Positions 36,410 through 45,563 of a stretch of DNA of 64,000 nt are shown one piece after another. The notes below the pieces were generated by a model, which had not been told where the DNA came from, did no database searches, and saw nothing but the letters and a program-made list of their open reading frames with translations. Both the position numbers and the translations under genes were made by a program. Each line of letters begins with the position of its first letter. The first letter of the stretch is position 1. The stretch comes from Polaribacter sp. SA4-12 (GTDB lineage Bacteria > Bacteroidota > Bacteroidia > Flavobacteriales > Flavobacteriaceae). The stretch lies in NCBI RefSeq assembly GCF_002163675.1, contig NZ_CP019334.1, positions 1,910,001 through 1,974,000 on the forward strand, in the 5' to 3' direction.

Positions 36410-37750
36410 TTAAAAATATACATTAATACCAGCTCCGTAACGAATAATTAGATCGTTTTTATCTCCAACAATTTGTCCATCTAAACTGTCACTTTGCAGT
36501 AAATTATATTCACCGTTTAAGAAAAAACCAACTTTATTTGTAATTAAATATTCAAAACCTAATCCGCCTTGAAATTTAAAAAAGGTATTACTTAAATTCT
36601 TTCTTGACACAGATCCAACCCCAACATATATGTATGGTGTAAATTTTTCATATGGTAAAACCATATATTCAATATTAAGCCCAGAAGCTATAAAAGTTCC
36701 ACGAAACGTGTCTTTATTAGCTAACTCAAACCTACCTAAAGTACCCCAGAAATTAAATTTAGGGTCAACGAAAGAGTATTTTAACTTAAAATCAAAACCA
36801 AATTGAGAAGTTGGATTTGCATAATCTCCTTTTATCTGAGATAACCCCATTCCTGCTCCTACAGCTACCCTAGATCTTCTGTTTTCTACCCTTCTATCAT
36901 AAAGCTCTGTTTTATCTGCCTCAACTTTTTCTTTTCTATACGCCTCTTTAACAACATTTACTGCTCCTTCACCTCCATTAGGTTTCCAAACACCACCAAT
37001 AATACCTTCAACAATTAATAAGTCTACAGCTTTGTCTATTGCTTCTTTTACAGCTAATTGTGCTGGTTCATTTTTAGTGACTCCTGTTTCTACCTCTAAC
37101 AATCTTCTTAAGGATACATACCGATATAAATTTGCTGAAATACCTTGGGATAAAATAGTTTTTGAAACATATACGTTCTTTAAAATTTCCCCAGTTGATG
37201 TAGATACTGCTCTTAGGTAAACTGTAATTCTGTCTTGACGATATTGGTTAGACATTCCTGCCCCAAAATACCGCAATCCAGATCCTCCTGTTATAATATT
37301 TGAATCGTAAGAAACAACACCTCCTTCAATGATTGTACCTGCAAAAAGTAAAGGTGGCATTGTTACCTTTTGACCATTTGCATATTCTTGACGTGTATTT
37401 CTAATTATTTGTCGTTCGTTTAAAAGGTTTCCGATATTTTCTCTTTCGATAGGTCTAAACCATCCAGATTCTTCAAGTGATTTTAGTAAAATGGTGGTTC
37501 CTCCTTGGGTTACAGCTGTACTAAATGTAGATCCATTTTCAACTGGTTTGTATTGCCCTGTTTGGTCTCTAAATTTATAGACACCAACAATAATTTTATC
37601 TGATGGAAGAAATTTTTGGGCTAGAAATTCAGGCGAGGTATTCTCTCCAATTCTAGCTTTTTTCTGATTAAATGGTTGATTAAAATAAGCGCCGCAACTT
37701 GTTAACAGACTAATCATTAACAAGTAAATAATACTTGTAAACTTTCTCAT
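36410..37750 (-). CDS. csgG: curli secretion channel CsgG with C-terminal beta-barrel-like extension
   Basis: 446 residues. The lipoprotein signal (LLTSCGAYFNQPF) and a CsgG domain (about 30-270: KIIVGVYKFRDQTGQYKP, GWFRPIERENIGNLLNERQI, ITVYLRAVSTSTGEIL) make the outer-membrane nonamer that exports curlin. E. coli CsgG is about 277 residues. Here a further ~160 residues follow with alternating beta strands (RVAVGAGMGLSQIKGDY, YIYVGVGSVSRK, GAGINVYF) like a small outer-membrane barrel. This longer form is common in Bacteroidota (recollection). Gap to csgF is 7 bases. Confidence 0.92.
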   Translation of the reverse strand: MRKFTSIIYLLMISLLTSCGAYFNQPFNQKKARIGENTSPEFLAQKFLPSDKIIVGVYKFRDQTGQYKPVENGSTFSTAVTQGGTTILLKSLEESGWFRPIERENIGNLLNERQIIRNTRQEYANGQKVTMPPLLFAGTIIEGGVVSYDSNIITGGSGLRYFGAGMSNQYRQDRITVYLRAVSTSTGEILKNVYVSKTILSQGISANLYRYVSLRRLLEVETGVTKNEPAQLAVKEAIDKAVDLLIVEGIIGGVWKPNGGEGAVNVVKEAYRKEKVEADKTELYDRRVENRRSRVAVGAGMGLSQIKGDYANPTSQFGFDFKLKYSFVDPKFNFWGTLGRFELANKDTFRGTFIASGLNIEYMVLPYEKFTPYIYVGVGSVSRKNLSNTFFKFQGGLGFEYLITNKVGFFLNGEYNLLQSDSLDGQIVGDKNDLIIRYGAGINVYF

Positions 37751-37757
37751 AGAAATT

Positions 37758-38162
37758 TTAGTTAGCGTCAGGGATTGTTATTAAAGTTTGCTCACCTGTA
37801 GCAATATTAAGAATATTAACATTTAATCCGTTTGTTCCTGGAGTAATTTCAACTACCAAATCTCCAAAAGTATAAGTACCAACAGCAAAAGTTGTATCAC
37901 CTAACTGTTGTTGAAATAAACTTGACGATAACGAACTAAGTAACCTGTTATTTAAACCACTCGTAAAGTTTTCTAAAGCGGTTGTTGTAGTGTTTTCAGC
38001 TTCTTGTTCAGTAAAATCATTCTGAGCTGTGGCAGATGCCAAAATTTGCTGGTAATTAAAAGTACTACCTCCAAAAAATGGACTTATTGGTGTATATACC
38101 AAATCTTGTGAATACACAAAACTGGAAATTAAAATGAAAATAAATAGTATCTTTTGTCTCAT
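37758..38162 (-). CDS. csgF: curli assembly protein CsgF
   Basis: 134 residues with a signal peptide (MRQKILFIFILISSFVYSQ) and the CsgF start DLVYTPISPFFGGSTFNYQQ, a segment that in E. coli plugs into the CsgG pore. The middle is Asn/Thr-rich. CsgF couples secretion to surface nucleation. Gene order csgE-csgF-csgG is the standard one. Confidence 0.93.
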   Translation of the reverse strand: MRQKILFIFILISSFVYSQDLVYTPISPFFGGSTFNYQQILASATAQNDFTEQEAENTTTTALENFTSGLNNRLLSSLSSSLFQQQLGDTTFAVGTYTFGDLVVEITPGTNGLNVNILNIATGEQTLITIPDAN

Positions 38163-38184
38163 AACGAATAGTTTTTTTTGATTT

Positions 38185-38910
38185 CTAAATTTTGTTTTGA
38201 AAAGTAGATTTTCTTTTTTGGTTATATGCTCTTAATTTCCTCATGGCTATTACAACATTAACTTTTAAATAATCCTCTTCTGGTCTCGCAAAGAATTCAT
38301 GAATTTTTTTTCTATCAACTTCTATTGATAAAATACTACTTCTTCCCATTGCTGGTTTTTCAACTATCTTTATTATAAATGGATAATTTTTTCCTGTAAC
38401 TAAATATTCTTTGTAAAAAAAATCATGATAATCCTTACCTATCTTGGTCATAGCTTCATCTATAACGATACCTTTAATTAAATACTGTTCTTCATTTACT
38501 GGTTTTTCAACTGCAATTTTTCCATTTGATGAGAGAAATAATGTATCTCTATGTATTAGTTTATTTTTGTATTTTATAAATAGATATACTCTTAATTCTT
38601 CATCTTTTTTAAGATTGATTTTAATTGTTGACAACTGTTTCTCTTCATTTGGCTTCAATGAAAAATCATTAGATTGATTGTTTTTAGATAAATTTCCTGA
38701 ATTTCCTTTTTTAAGTACTACAAAAATGTAACTAAGATCGTTTATAAAGAATAACTCTTCGTTTAGGACTTGAGCTCTTAAAGTTAAAAAATCATCAATT
38801 TGAGCTAAAACAATTTCCCCTTTAACTTTATATGTATCAAACTCTTGAGTATAATAAAAAGGTGTGAAAAAAATATTTAAAATAAAAAAAAATATAACTT
38901 TATTTTTCAT
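38185..38910 (-). CDS. csgE: CsgE-domain curli assembly protein with N-terminal extension
   Basis: 241 residues; classical CsgE is about 130. After a signal peptide, residues about 25-135 form an additional beta-rich domain (YKVKGEIVLAQIDDFLTLRA ...), and residues about 142-235 carry the CsgE part (GIVIDEAMTKIGKDYHDFFY, then KIVEKPAMGRSSILSIEVD). CsgE gates CsgG and directs CsgA to it. The extra domain resembles CsgH/CsgC-like curlin chaperone folds by eye (uncertain) and could compensate for the absence of a separate csgC. Confidence 0.85.
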   Translation of the reverse strand: MKNKVIFFFILNIFFTPFYYTQEFDTYKVKGEIVLAQIDDFLTLRAQVLNEELFFINDLSYIFVVLKKGNSGNLSKNNQSNDFSLKPNEEKQLSTIKINLKKDEELRVYLFIKYKNKLIHRDTLFLSSNGKIAVEKPVNEEQYLIKGIVIDEAMTKIGKDYHDFFYKEYLVTGKNYPFIIKIVEKPAMGRSSILSIEVDRKKIHEFFARPEEDYLKVNVVIAMRKLRAYNQKRKSTFQNKI

Positions 38911-38923
38911 ATAATTTTAATTA

Positions 38924-39358
38924 CTAATAGTTAATAATACTCATTTTTGCTCCCCCAAACTGAGATATTATAAGGTTTTGAAACATCGTATTTGTGCCTG
39001 TTATTTTTAATAAGTTACCATCGCCTGTTTGTAACACACCCAAATTAACCGATTGATTGTTTCTATAATTTATAAATTGATAATTATTTCTATCTCCTAT
39101 TTGATATACAGTATGATCTCCACTAGCATAGTTATCTTCTATATTTACAAAATTTTCGTTCCCTATTTGTTTTAATGAAATTGTACTAATTGTTTGTTGT
39201 GACTCACATTGCAAATCACCTGTAGTACTACCTTGCAATTGTTGTGTATTGTATTTTAATTGATTTGAAAAATAACTCGATGATTTTTCAGCTTGAGCAT
39301 TCATTAAAAAAGAAAACAAGAAAATAAGAACAATTGATATTTTTTTAATTGACTCCAT
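38924..39358 (-). CDS. csgB: minor curlin (CsgB-like nucleator)
   Basis: 144 residues: signal peptide (MESIKKISIVLIFLFSFLMNAQA) then curlin repeats with Q-x-G-x-x-N units such as KQIGNENFVNI, YQIGDRNNYQFI, LQTGDGNLLKI. It is shorter than the neighbouring curlin and has irregular repeats, consistent with a nucleator. The assignment as CsgB rather than a second CsgA rests on size and order. Confidence 0.8.
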   Translation of the reverse strand: MESIKKISIVLIFLFSFLMNAQAEKSSSYFSNQLKYNTQQLQGSTTGDLQCESQQTISTISLKQIGNENFVNIEDNYASGDHTVYQIGDRNNYQFINYRNNQSVNLGVLQTGDGNLLKITGTNTMFQNLIISQFGGAKMSIINY

Positions 39359-39382
39359 CTTTTCTAGGTTTTAAAATTAAAA

Positions 39383-39422
39383 AAATGAAGTGAGAACAGT
39401 ATTCTCACTTCATTTAAAAGTA
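39383..39422 (-). terminator. attenuator-like hairpin between csgA and csgB
   Basis: AAATGAAGTGAGAA (39383-39396) and TTCTCACTTCATTT (39402-39415) form a perfect 14 bp stem with a 5-base loop. On the transcribed (minus) strand it is followed by a T run. It lies after csgA and before csgB and could make partial termination so that csgA is produced in excess. Confidence 0.75.
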
Positions 39423-39426
39423 TTAA

Positions 39427-40449
39427 TTATTGAACACTATTTGTTTGAGATACTTGAGCAGTATTCAAATTACCTGATTGTTTTACACAAGAAGCGTTTT
39501 TAAATCCTAAAACTGCAGTTTGATTAACTAAACTTGAGTTCTCGTTACCAATTTGGTTAACATTACTACTGTTTCTTGCCATGTTAGCATCTTGAGTAAC
39601 ACAAGATATATTATCATTACCTACTTGATTTACTGTAGAGAAGTTTGTATTCCCTTCGATATCACCAATCATAGTTTGAGTTTCAACAGAAATATTTCTT
39701 TCTCCTGTTTGATAAAGTGAAGCAGAGTTATTAGAACCTACTTGTACTTGTTGAGCACCGTTATCGTCTCCAACTTGATTCACAAAAGCAATGTTGCTAA
39801 AAGAATCATTTGTACCACTATTCTGATCTTGAACTACTGTATTTCTATTACCATTTGTATAAGCTGTAGCTTCATTATTGTCATAACGTTGCTTTTGAGA
39901 GGTTTTATTTCCTTCTCCATTTTGTTCTGCATAAGCAAAATTACCTTCTGAATTCATAGCTGTATCATGTCCAACATCTTGAATAGCATAATTGCCGTCT
40001 CCTACTTGATAAATACGACCTTCATTACCATTACCAAATTGCTTGATACTTGCACCATTGTCAAAACCTATTTGCTCAGTAGATGCTATATTACCAATTT
40101 TCGGATCAAATTTATCGTTATTCTGTCTTATTAAAGACATGTTACCCATACCTTCTTGAATTCCGAGAGCTTGATTAAAGTCTCCAACTTGTCTCACTGC
40201 AACCTTGTTTCTCCCTTTTTTCATAAAGTCATCTGGTACATCTATTTGATCTACTTCACAATTAGCTTCAGCTGGTAATGCATCAGTTACAAAACCTATT
40301 ACAACATCTGGTGTTCCAGTAGTTTGATTGATTATGGCACTTTGACCAGTTACTAAACGTTGGTTAGGGTCAAGATCTTGACCATTAGCGTTTTGTGCAA
40401 AAGACATTCCTGTGGCTAAACACATAGCCATTATTATTAATTTTTTCAT
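39427..40449 (-). CDS. csgA: major curlin (CsgA-like amyloid subunit)
   Basis: 340 residues, larger than E. coli CsgA (151). Signal peptide (MKKLIIMAMCLATGMSFAQ), then a ~75-residue unrelated stretch, then about 14 curlin-type units of ~20 residues with the pattern Q-x-G-x-x-N (VGDFNQA, IGFDNGA, VGDGNYA, VGDDNGA, VGSNNSA, TGERNIS, VGNDNIS, IGNENSS, SGNLNTA). These stack as an amyloid beta-solenoid on the cell surface. First gene of the six-gene operon, followed by a strong hairpin. Confidence 0.92.
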   Translation of the reverse strand: MKKLIIMAMCLATGMSFAQNANGQDLDPNQRLVTGQSAIINQTTGTPDVVIGFVTDALPAEANCEVDQIDVPDDFMKKGRNKVAVRQVGDFNQALGIQEGMGNMSLIRQNNDKFDPKIGNIASTEQIGFDNGASIKQFGNGNEGRIYQVGDGNYAIQDVGHDTAMNSEGNFAYAEQNGEGNKTSQKQRYDNNEATAYTNGNRNTVVQDQNSGTNDSFSNIAFVNQVGDDNGAQQVQVGSNNSASLYQTGERNISVETQTMIGDIEGNTNFSTVNQVGNDNISCVTQDANMARNSSNVNQIGNENSSLVNQTAVLGFKNASCVKQSGNLNTAQVSQTNSVQ

Positions 40450-40872
40450 GATATAATTTTTAAATACGTTTGTTAAAATTTAGCACAACAAATCCAATAC
40501 AAATTGAAATTCAATAAAATTGAATAAGAAATGCAGTTATAAATTTTTAGGGGTATTTAAAATTGTGGAAGTAAATAAAAGTTATAAAAATAACTAGTTT
40601 TACATTTTCAATCAATTCATAAAGCTATGAATTGTAATTAACTATAGTGTTCGATCGAACGCGTTTAAACGTATACCAAATATAATAAATTTTTACATTA
40701 AAAACCAAGAAATATATATATATTTTTATCAACACAAAAAAACACATAAACCCTTAAAAATAAGAATATTACACACATAGTGACACGAAGATAAAATATA
40801 AAACAGCCAAGAACAGGTATAAAATTACATTTATATTTCTATTATTTATGACAATCTAAAGCGCACCATTTA
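40450..40872. promoter_or_regulatory. csgA upstream region with clustered palindromes
   Basis: 423 bp between csgA and the 3' end of the GSIII gene. At 40649-40676 three perfect palindromes follow one another: GTTCGATCGAAC, CGTTTAAACG, and GTATAC. They stand out in very AT-rich sequence and are good candidates for binding sites of a curli operon regulator. Near the gene, TGGATTTG (minus strand) is a weak -7 candidate. No csgD-like gene is nearby. Confidence 0.5.
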
Positions 40873-43056
40873 CTATCTAGTAAACAATAATTCTCGATAT
40901 TTTGTGAGTGGCCATAAATTATCATCAACCATCGTTTCTAATTGATCACAATGATACCTTATATCTACAAAAAACGGTTTTACTTTAGTACTATAATGTT
41001 CTGCTAATTTTAACCCAACATGTTTATTAGCCTTTACCTTTTCTTCTTCCATCTTAAAAACTAAAGCGTTAATTTGCGTAATATGATTAGAGATAATCAT
41101 AATTAACTCTATTTGTTCTTTTGCAATATTTTTATATTCATCACCAAAAATTTCTTTTAGATTTTTAGTGTTTTCTAATAAGGTATTCTGATAAATAATA
41201 GCTGTTGGTACAACATGATTTCTTGCAATATCTCCCAAAACACGCCCTTCTATTTGTACTTTTTTAGTATATGATTCTAAATCAATTTCATATCGAGCTT
41301 CAAGTTCTACCCTACTCATTACCTCCATCTCTTCAAATAAAGAAATTGCTTTATCAGAAATTTTTACTTTTAAAGCTTCTGGAGTTGCTTTATTATTGCT
41401 TAAACCGCGTTTTTCCGCTTCCTTTTCCCAAGCTTCTCCATAACTATCACCTTCAAAACGAATTGCTTTAGAGTCTTTAATATACTCTCTAAGAATATTA
41501 AAAACAGCTTCGTCTTTTTTTAAACTTTTCTCATCAATTAAAGCATCAACCTCTATTTTAAATTCTTTTAATTGTTTTGCAACAATTGTATTTAAAACGG
41601 TCATTGGTATTGCACAATTTGCTGAAGAACCTACTGCTCTAAATTCGAATTTATTTCCTGTAAACGCAAAAGGAGATGTTCTATTTCTATCTGTATTGTC
41701 TAATAAAATTTCAGGAATTTTACCAATAATATTCAGTTTTAAATCTGTTTTTTCCTGCGGAGAAAGCTTTCCTTTGGTTACGTTTTCTAACTCATCTAAA
41801 ACAGCAGATAACTGACTACCAATAAATACAGAAATGATTGCTGGAGGTGCTTCATTTGCTCCTAATCGATATTCATTACTTGCAGATGCTATAGAAGCTC
41901 TTAACAATTCTTCATACGTATAAACCGCTTTTATAGTATTTATAAAAAAGGTAAGAAATTGCAAGTTTTTCATTGGTGTTTTACCAGGACTTAACAAATT
42001 GGTTCTGTCATCTAAAGATAATGACCAGTTATTATGTTTCCCAGAACCATTGATTCCTGCAAATGGTTTTTCGTGAAATAATACTTTAAATTTATGTCTT
42101 CGAGAAACTTTCTGCATCACATCCATCAATAATGAATTATGATCTACTGCTAAATTTGCTTCTTCAAAAATTGGAGCAACTTCAAACTGATTCGGAGCTA
42201 CTTCATTATGTCTTGTTTTTACAGGAATACCCAACAACATACATTCTTGTTCTAAATCTTGCATAAAACTCATTGCTCTTGCAGGAATTGTTCCAAAATA
42301 ATGATCATCTAATTGCTGTCCTTTTGCAGGCGTATGCCCTAATAATGTTCTACCAGTTAGTTGTAAATCTGGTCTAGAAAGTGCCAAAGCATCATCAATT
42401 AAAAAATATTCTTGTTCCCAACCTAACGTAGCGCTTACTTTGTTTGCATTTTTATCAAAATATTTACAAACTGCTGTTGCGTGAGTATCAAGTGATTGTA
42501 AAGCTCTTAACAATGGTGTTTTATTATCTAAAGCTTCTCCTGTATAGGCTACAAAAATAGTAGGAATACAAAGTGTCGTTTCATAAATAAATGCTGGTGA
42601 AGTAGGATCCCAAGCTGTATATCCTCTTGCTTCAAAAGTATTTCTGATTCCACCATGAGGAAAACTTGATGCATCTGGTTCTTGCTGAACGAGTTGTTCA
42701 CCATCAAATTTTTCCATGGCCAAACTACCATTGATCGATTCGAAAAAAGCATCATGTTTTTCTGCAGTTGCACCTGTAAGTGGCTGAAACCAATGTGTAT
42801 AATGAGTTGCCCCTTTAGACATTGCCCAATCTTTCATACTTACTGCAACTTGATCAGCAATTTTTCTGTCAATTTTAGTTCCATGCTCAATTGCATTCAT
42901 CACACTTTCATAAGCAGCACGTGTAAGATACTGTTGCATAGCATGTTTATTAAAGACGTTTTGACCAAAAAGTGTTGATCTTTTTTCGTTCTGAACCACC
43001 TTTATAGGGTTTCTATGCAATGTTTCTTGTAAAGCGTTGAATCTAATCCTTGACAT
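40873..43056 (-). CDS. glnN: glutamine synthetase type III
   Basis: Makes glutamine from glutamate, ammonia and ATP; 727 residues, the GSIII size. Signatures: GATHYTHWFQPLTGATAEKH (GSIII hallmark), FPHGGIRNTFEARGYTAWDP, LGWEQEYFLID, TRHNEVAPNQFEVAPIFEEA, NGSGKHNNWS (ATP/ammonia site). Cytoplasmic dodecamer in studied members. Divergent from a type II enzyme 168 bp away, so the two are likely co-controlled by nitrogen status. Confidence 0.96.
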   Translation of the reverse strand: MSRIRFNALQETLHRNPIKVVQNEKRSTLFGQNVFNKHAMQQYLTRAAYESVMNAIEHGTKIDRKIADQVAVSMKDWAMSKGATHYTHWFQPLTGATAEKHDAFFESINGSLAMEKFDGEQLVQQEPDASSFPHGGIRNTFEARGYTAWDPTSPAFIYETTLCIPTIFVAYTGEALDNKTPLLRALQSLDTHATAVCKYFDKNANKVSATLGWEQEYFLIDDALALSRPDLQLTGRTLLGHTPAKGQQLDDHYFGTIPARAMSFMQDLEQECMLLGIPVKTRHNEVAPNQFEVAPIFEEANLAVDHNSLLMDVMQKVSRRHKFKVLFHEKPFAGINGSGKHNNWSLSLDDRTNLLSPGKTPMKNLQFLTFFINTIKAVYTYEELLRASIASASNEYRLGANEAPPAIISVFIGSQLSAVLDELENVTKGKLSPQEKTDLKLNIIGKIPEILLDNTDRNRTSPFAFTGNKFEFRAVGSSANCAIPMTVLNTIVAKQLKEFKIEVDALIDEKSLKKDEAVFNILREYIKDSKAIRFEGDSYGEAWEKEAEKRGLSNNKATPEALKVKISDKAISLFEEMEVMSRVELEARYEIDLESYTKKVQIEGRVLGDIARNHVVPTAIIYQNTLLENTKNLKEIFGDEYKNIAKEQIELIMIISNHITQINALVFKMEEEKVKANKHVGLKLAEHYSTKVKPFFVDIRYHCDQLETMVDDNLWPLTKYRELLFTR

Positions 43057-43162
43057 ATTACTAATATTTTCTACTTATATTTAACTTTAAGCAAAGATAC
43101 CCTTTCAAAATTAGGGATAAAATTATTTTTTACTCATTTTCAATATTTTACCCCTCTTTTTT

Positions 43163-43192
43163 TTGATATCTAGTGAAAATATTTGATTTTTG
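43163..43192 (+). promoter_or_regulatory. promoter of the type II glutamine synthetase gene
   Basis: TTG (43163-43165), a 19 nt spacer, then GATTTTTG (43185-43192), one mismatch from TAnnTTTG. The ATG is 33 bases on. A TTG at 43183 overlaps this box and is not the start codon. Confidence 0.5.
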
Positions 43193-43224
43193 TAACAGAA
43201 ACATCACATAAACAATTATATATC

Positions 43225-44241
43225 ATGGCAAAAATTAAATTAGAATACCTTTGGTTAGATGGTTACACACCAACTCAAAACTTAAGAAGTAAAACTAAAG
43301 TAGAAGAGCACGAAAATTTTCAAGGAACAGTTGAAGAATTAGGTCTTTGGTCTTTTGACGGTTCATCTACACAACAAGCTTCAGGTGGGTCATCTGATTG
43401 TATTTTAAAACCAGTTGCTATTTATCCAGATCCTAAGAGAATCAACGGTTATTTAGTTATGACTGAAGTAATGAATGCTGATGGAACTCCACATGCTTCT
43501 AACGCACGTGCAACTATTGAAGATGATGATAATGATTTCTGGTTCGGATTCGAGCAAGAATACTTTATTATGAATACTGATACTGAATTACCTTTAGGAT
43601 TCCCAAGAGGTGGTTTTCCAGCTCCACAAGGAATGTACTATTGTTCAGTTGGTGGTAGACACACTCATGGACGTGATTTAGTTGAAGAGCATGCTGATTT
43701 ATGTATTGACGCTGGATTAAACTTTGAAGGAATTAACCAAGAGGTTGCATCTGGACAATGGGAATACCAGTTATTTGCAAAAGGAGCTAAAAAAGCAGGA
43801 GATGAAATTTGGGTATCTAGATATTTATTAGATCGTTTAACTGAAGGTAAAGGAATGTACATTGAGTACCACCCAAAACCATTAGGAGATACTGATTGGA
43901 ATGGATCTGGAATGCATGCTAATTTTTCAAATACAATTTTAAGAACTTGTGGTTCTAAAGATAAATATATTGAAATTTGTGAAGCTTTCCGTCCATTAGT
44001 AAAAGAGCACATTGAAGTTTATGGAGCACATAATGAGCAACGTTTAACTGGTGATCACGAAACTGCATCTATCCATGATTTCTCTTGGGGAATTTCTGAT
44101 AGAGGAGCATCTATCCGTATTCCAATTATCGCTGTAGAAAAAGGATACAAAGGATGGTTAGAAGATAGAAGACCTTCTTCAAATGCAGATCCATATAAAG
44201 TTGCTGCAAGAATTATTAAAACTGTAAAACCAGTTAAATAA
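43225..44241 (+). CDS. glutamine synthetase type II (eukaryotic-like beta-Grasp form)
   Basis: 338 residues. Signatures: YLWLDGYTPTQNLRSKTKV, LGLWSFDGSSTQQASGGSSD, WFGFEQEYFIM, QGMYYCSVGG, GINQEVASGQWEYQ, NGSGMHANFS and DRGASIRIPI. It starts at MAKIKLEYLWLDGYT (43225). Having both GSII and GSIII is known in flavobacteria; GSII may serve a different ammonium range (inference). A terminator follows 20 bases after the stop. Confidence 0.95.
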   Translation: MAKIKLEYLWLDGYTPTQNLRSKTKVEEHENFQGTVEELGLWSFDGSSTQQASGGSSDCILKPVAIYPDPKRINGYLVMTEVMNADGTPHASNARATIEDDDNDFWFGFEQEYFIMNTDTELPLGFPRGGFPAPQGMYYCSVGGRHTHGRDLVEEHADLCIDAGLNFEGINQEVASGQWEYQLFAKGAKKAGDEIWVSRYLLDRLTEGKGMYIEYHPKPLGDTDWNGSGMHANFSNTILRTCGSKDKYIEICEAFRPLVKEHIEVYGAHNEQRLTGDHETASIHDFSWGISDRGASIRIPIIAVEKGYKGWLEDRRPSSNADPYKVAARIIKTVKPVK

Positions 44242-44260
44242 TCTTACATCTTTATAATAC

Positions 44261-44297
44261 AAAAACGCTAACATTAATTTGTTAGCGTTTTTTTTAT
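44261..44297 (+). terminator. terminator after the type II glutamine synthetase gene
   Basis: CGCTAAC (44266-44272) pairs with GTTAGCG (44281-44287), flanked by A5 and a long T run. Confidence 0.85.
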
Positions 44298-44338
44298 GTG
44301 ATTTTTGATTTTATTTTTAATGAGTTATTACATTCTAT

Positions 44339-44584
44339 TCATTCATTTATTCTTGTATAAATTCCCCAAACACACATAGAAAATTCTCCAGCCACAAACT
44401 CGACCCTTCTATTTGACAATTCAATCCAAAATCGGTTGAGTGATTTCGTCTCTCCATAAAGTGGATCTTTGACAAAAATTGTTTCATAGTTTGATTTCCA
44501 TCCGTAATCCCAAATATTAATTTCTTCTATTTCAAAATATTCACCATCAGCTATTGCTTTTTAGAATTTCCACTCGTTATTCAT
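44339..44584 (-). pseudogene. broken small gene of unknown function
   Basis: Minus-strand frame with codon use like a real gene but an in-frame TAA at codon 8 (44561-44563). It reads MNNEWKF, stop, then KAIADGEYFEIEEINIWDYG and continues for about 74 residues (including SLNRFWIELSNRRVEFVAGE) to a TGA. A tryptophan/tyrosine-rich acidic protein of about 81 residues, immunity-protein-like in feel but not recognised. A restart downstream of the stop is possible since no ATG is close. Confidence 0.6.
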
Positions 44585-44630
44585 TTCAAATGTAGGTTAC
44601 CACTTATTTCGGAGTACTTATTATTAATAT

Positions 44631-45563
44631 CTAAATCGTGAAATAAATAAAGGTAGCATATGTTGCTAATAAAAGAACACCATCTTTCCAGTCTAAACGA
44701 TATCCTTTAGGAATAAAGACTAACGGCAATACAATAAAAGAAATTCCTAACATCCAGAAAATATCACTTGTTAGCAAACCTAAATCTGTTACTGCAACAG
44801 GAGTTATTATTGAAGTAATTCCTAAAACAGCTAAAATATTAAACACATTAGAACCGATAAGGTTTCCTAAAGAAATTGCTTTTTCCTTCTTTAAAACGGC
44901 TATAATTGATGCTGCAAGCTCAGGAACACTTGTTCCAATAGAAACAACAGTAACACCGATAACACGTTCACTTACTCCAAATTCTAAAGCCATAGAAGTA
45001 GCGCCTTTTATTAATAACTCTGACCCTCCCCAAAGCCCAAGTCCTCCTAAAACAAAAAACAGTACAATTTGATATACAGGTAAAGGCTCATCATCTTCTG
45101 GTAACTCATCAACAACAGCAGTTTTTTGAAAGCGCAAAAGATATATTAGAAAGATTATTAAAAAAGATAACAATACAATCCCTTCGTTTTGAGTAATAAC
45201 TTTATCACCACTTAGAAAAAAGTACAATAAGACTGATGCAATCATCATAACAGGCCAATCCGTTTTATAAAAACTTTTTTGAACATGCATTGTTCCAAAC
45301 AATAAAGTAATTCCTAAAACCAAACCTAAATTAGCAATATTAGAACCAATTACATTTCCTAAAGCTAAATCTGAAGCCTCACTTAAAGCCGCATTTATAC
45401 TCACAATTAATTCGGGTGCTGAAGTTGCAAAGGAAACTACAGTCATACCAATAACTATTTTTGGTATGTCTAATTTTAAAGATAAAGCAACTGCTGACTT
45501 TAACAACCAGTTTCCTCCTAAAATTAACAACACCAAACCACTAATTATTAATAAAAAATTCAT
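44631..45563 (-). CDS. calcium/sodium antiporter (CaCA family, YrbG type)
   Basis: 310 residues, about ten membrane helices with the duplicated CaCA signature: ATSAPELIVSINAALSE with GNVIGSNIANLGLVLG (first half) and GTSVPELAASIIAVLKK with GNLIGSNVFNILAVLG (second half). An acidic loop VVDELPEDDEPLP (about 150-162) separates the halves. Exchanges Ca2+ for Na+ at the inner membrane. A near-consensus -7 box TATATTCG lies just upstream on the minus strand. Confidence 0.93.
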   Translation of the reverse strand: MNFLLIISGLVLLILGGNWLLKSAVALSLKLDIPKIVIGMTVVSFATSAPELIVSINAALSEASDLALGNVIGSNIANLGLVLGITLLFGTMHVQKSFYKTDWPVMMIASVLLYFFLSGDKVITQNEGIVLLSFLIIFLIYLLRFQKTAVVDELPEDDEPLPVYQIVLFFVLGGLGLWGGSELLIKGATSMALEFGVSERVIGVTVVSIGTSVPELAASIIAVLKKEKAISLGNLIGSNVFNILAVLGITSIITPVAVTDLGLLTSDIFWMLGISFIVLPLVFIPKGYRLDWKDGVLLLATYATFIYFTI

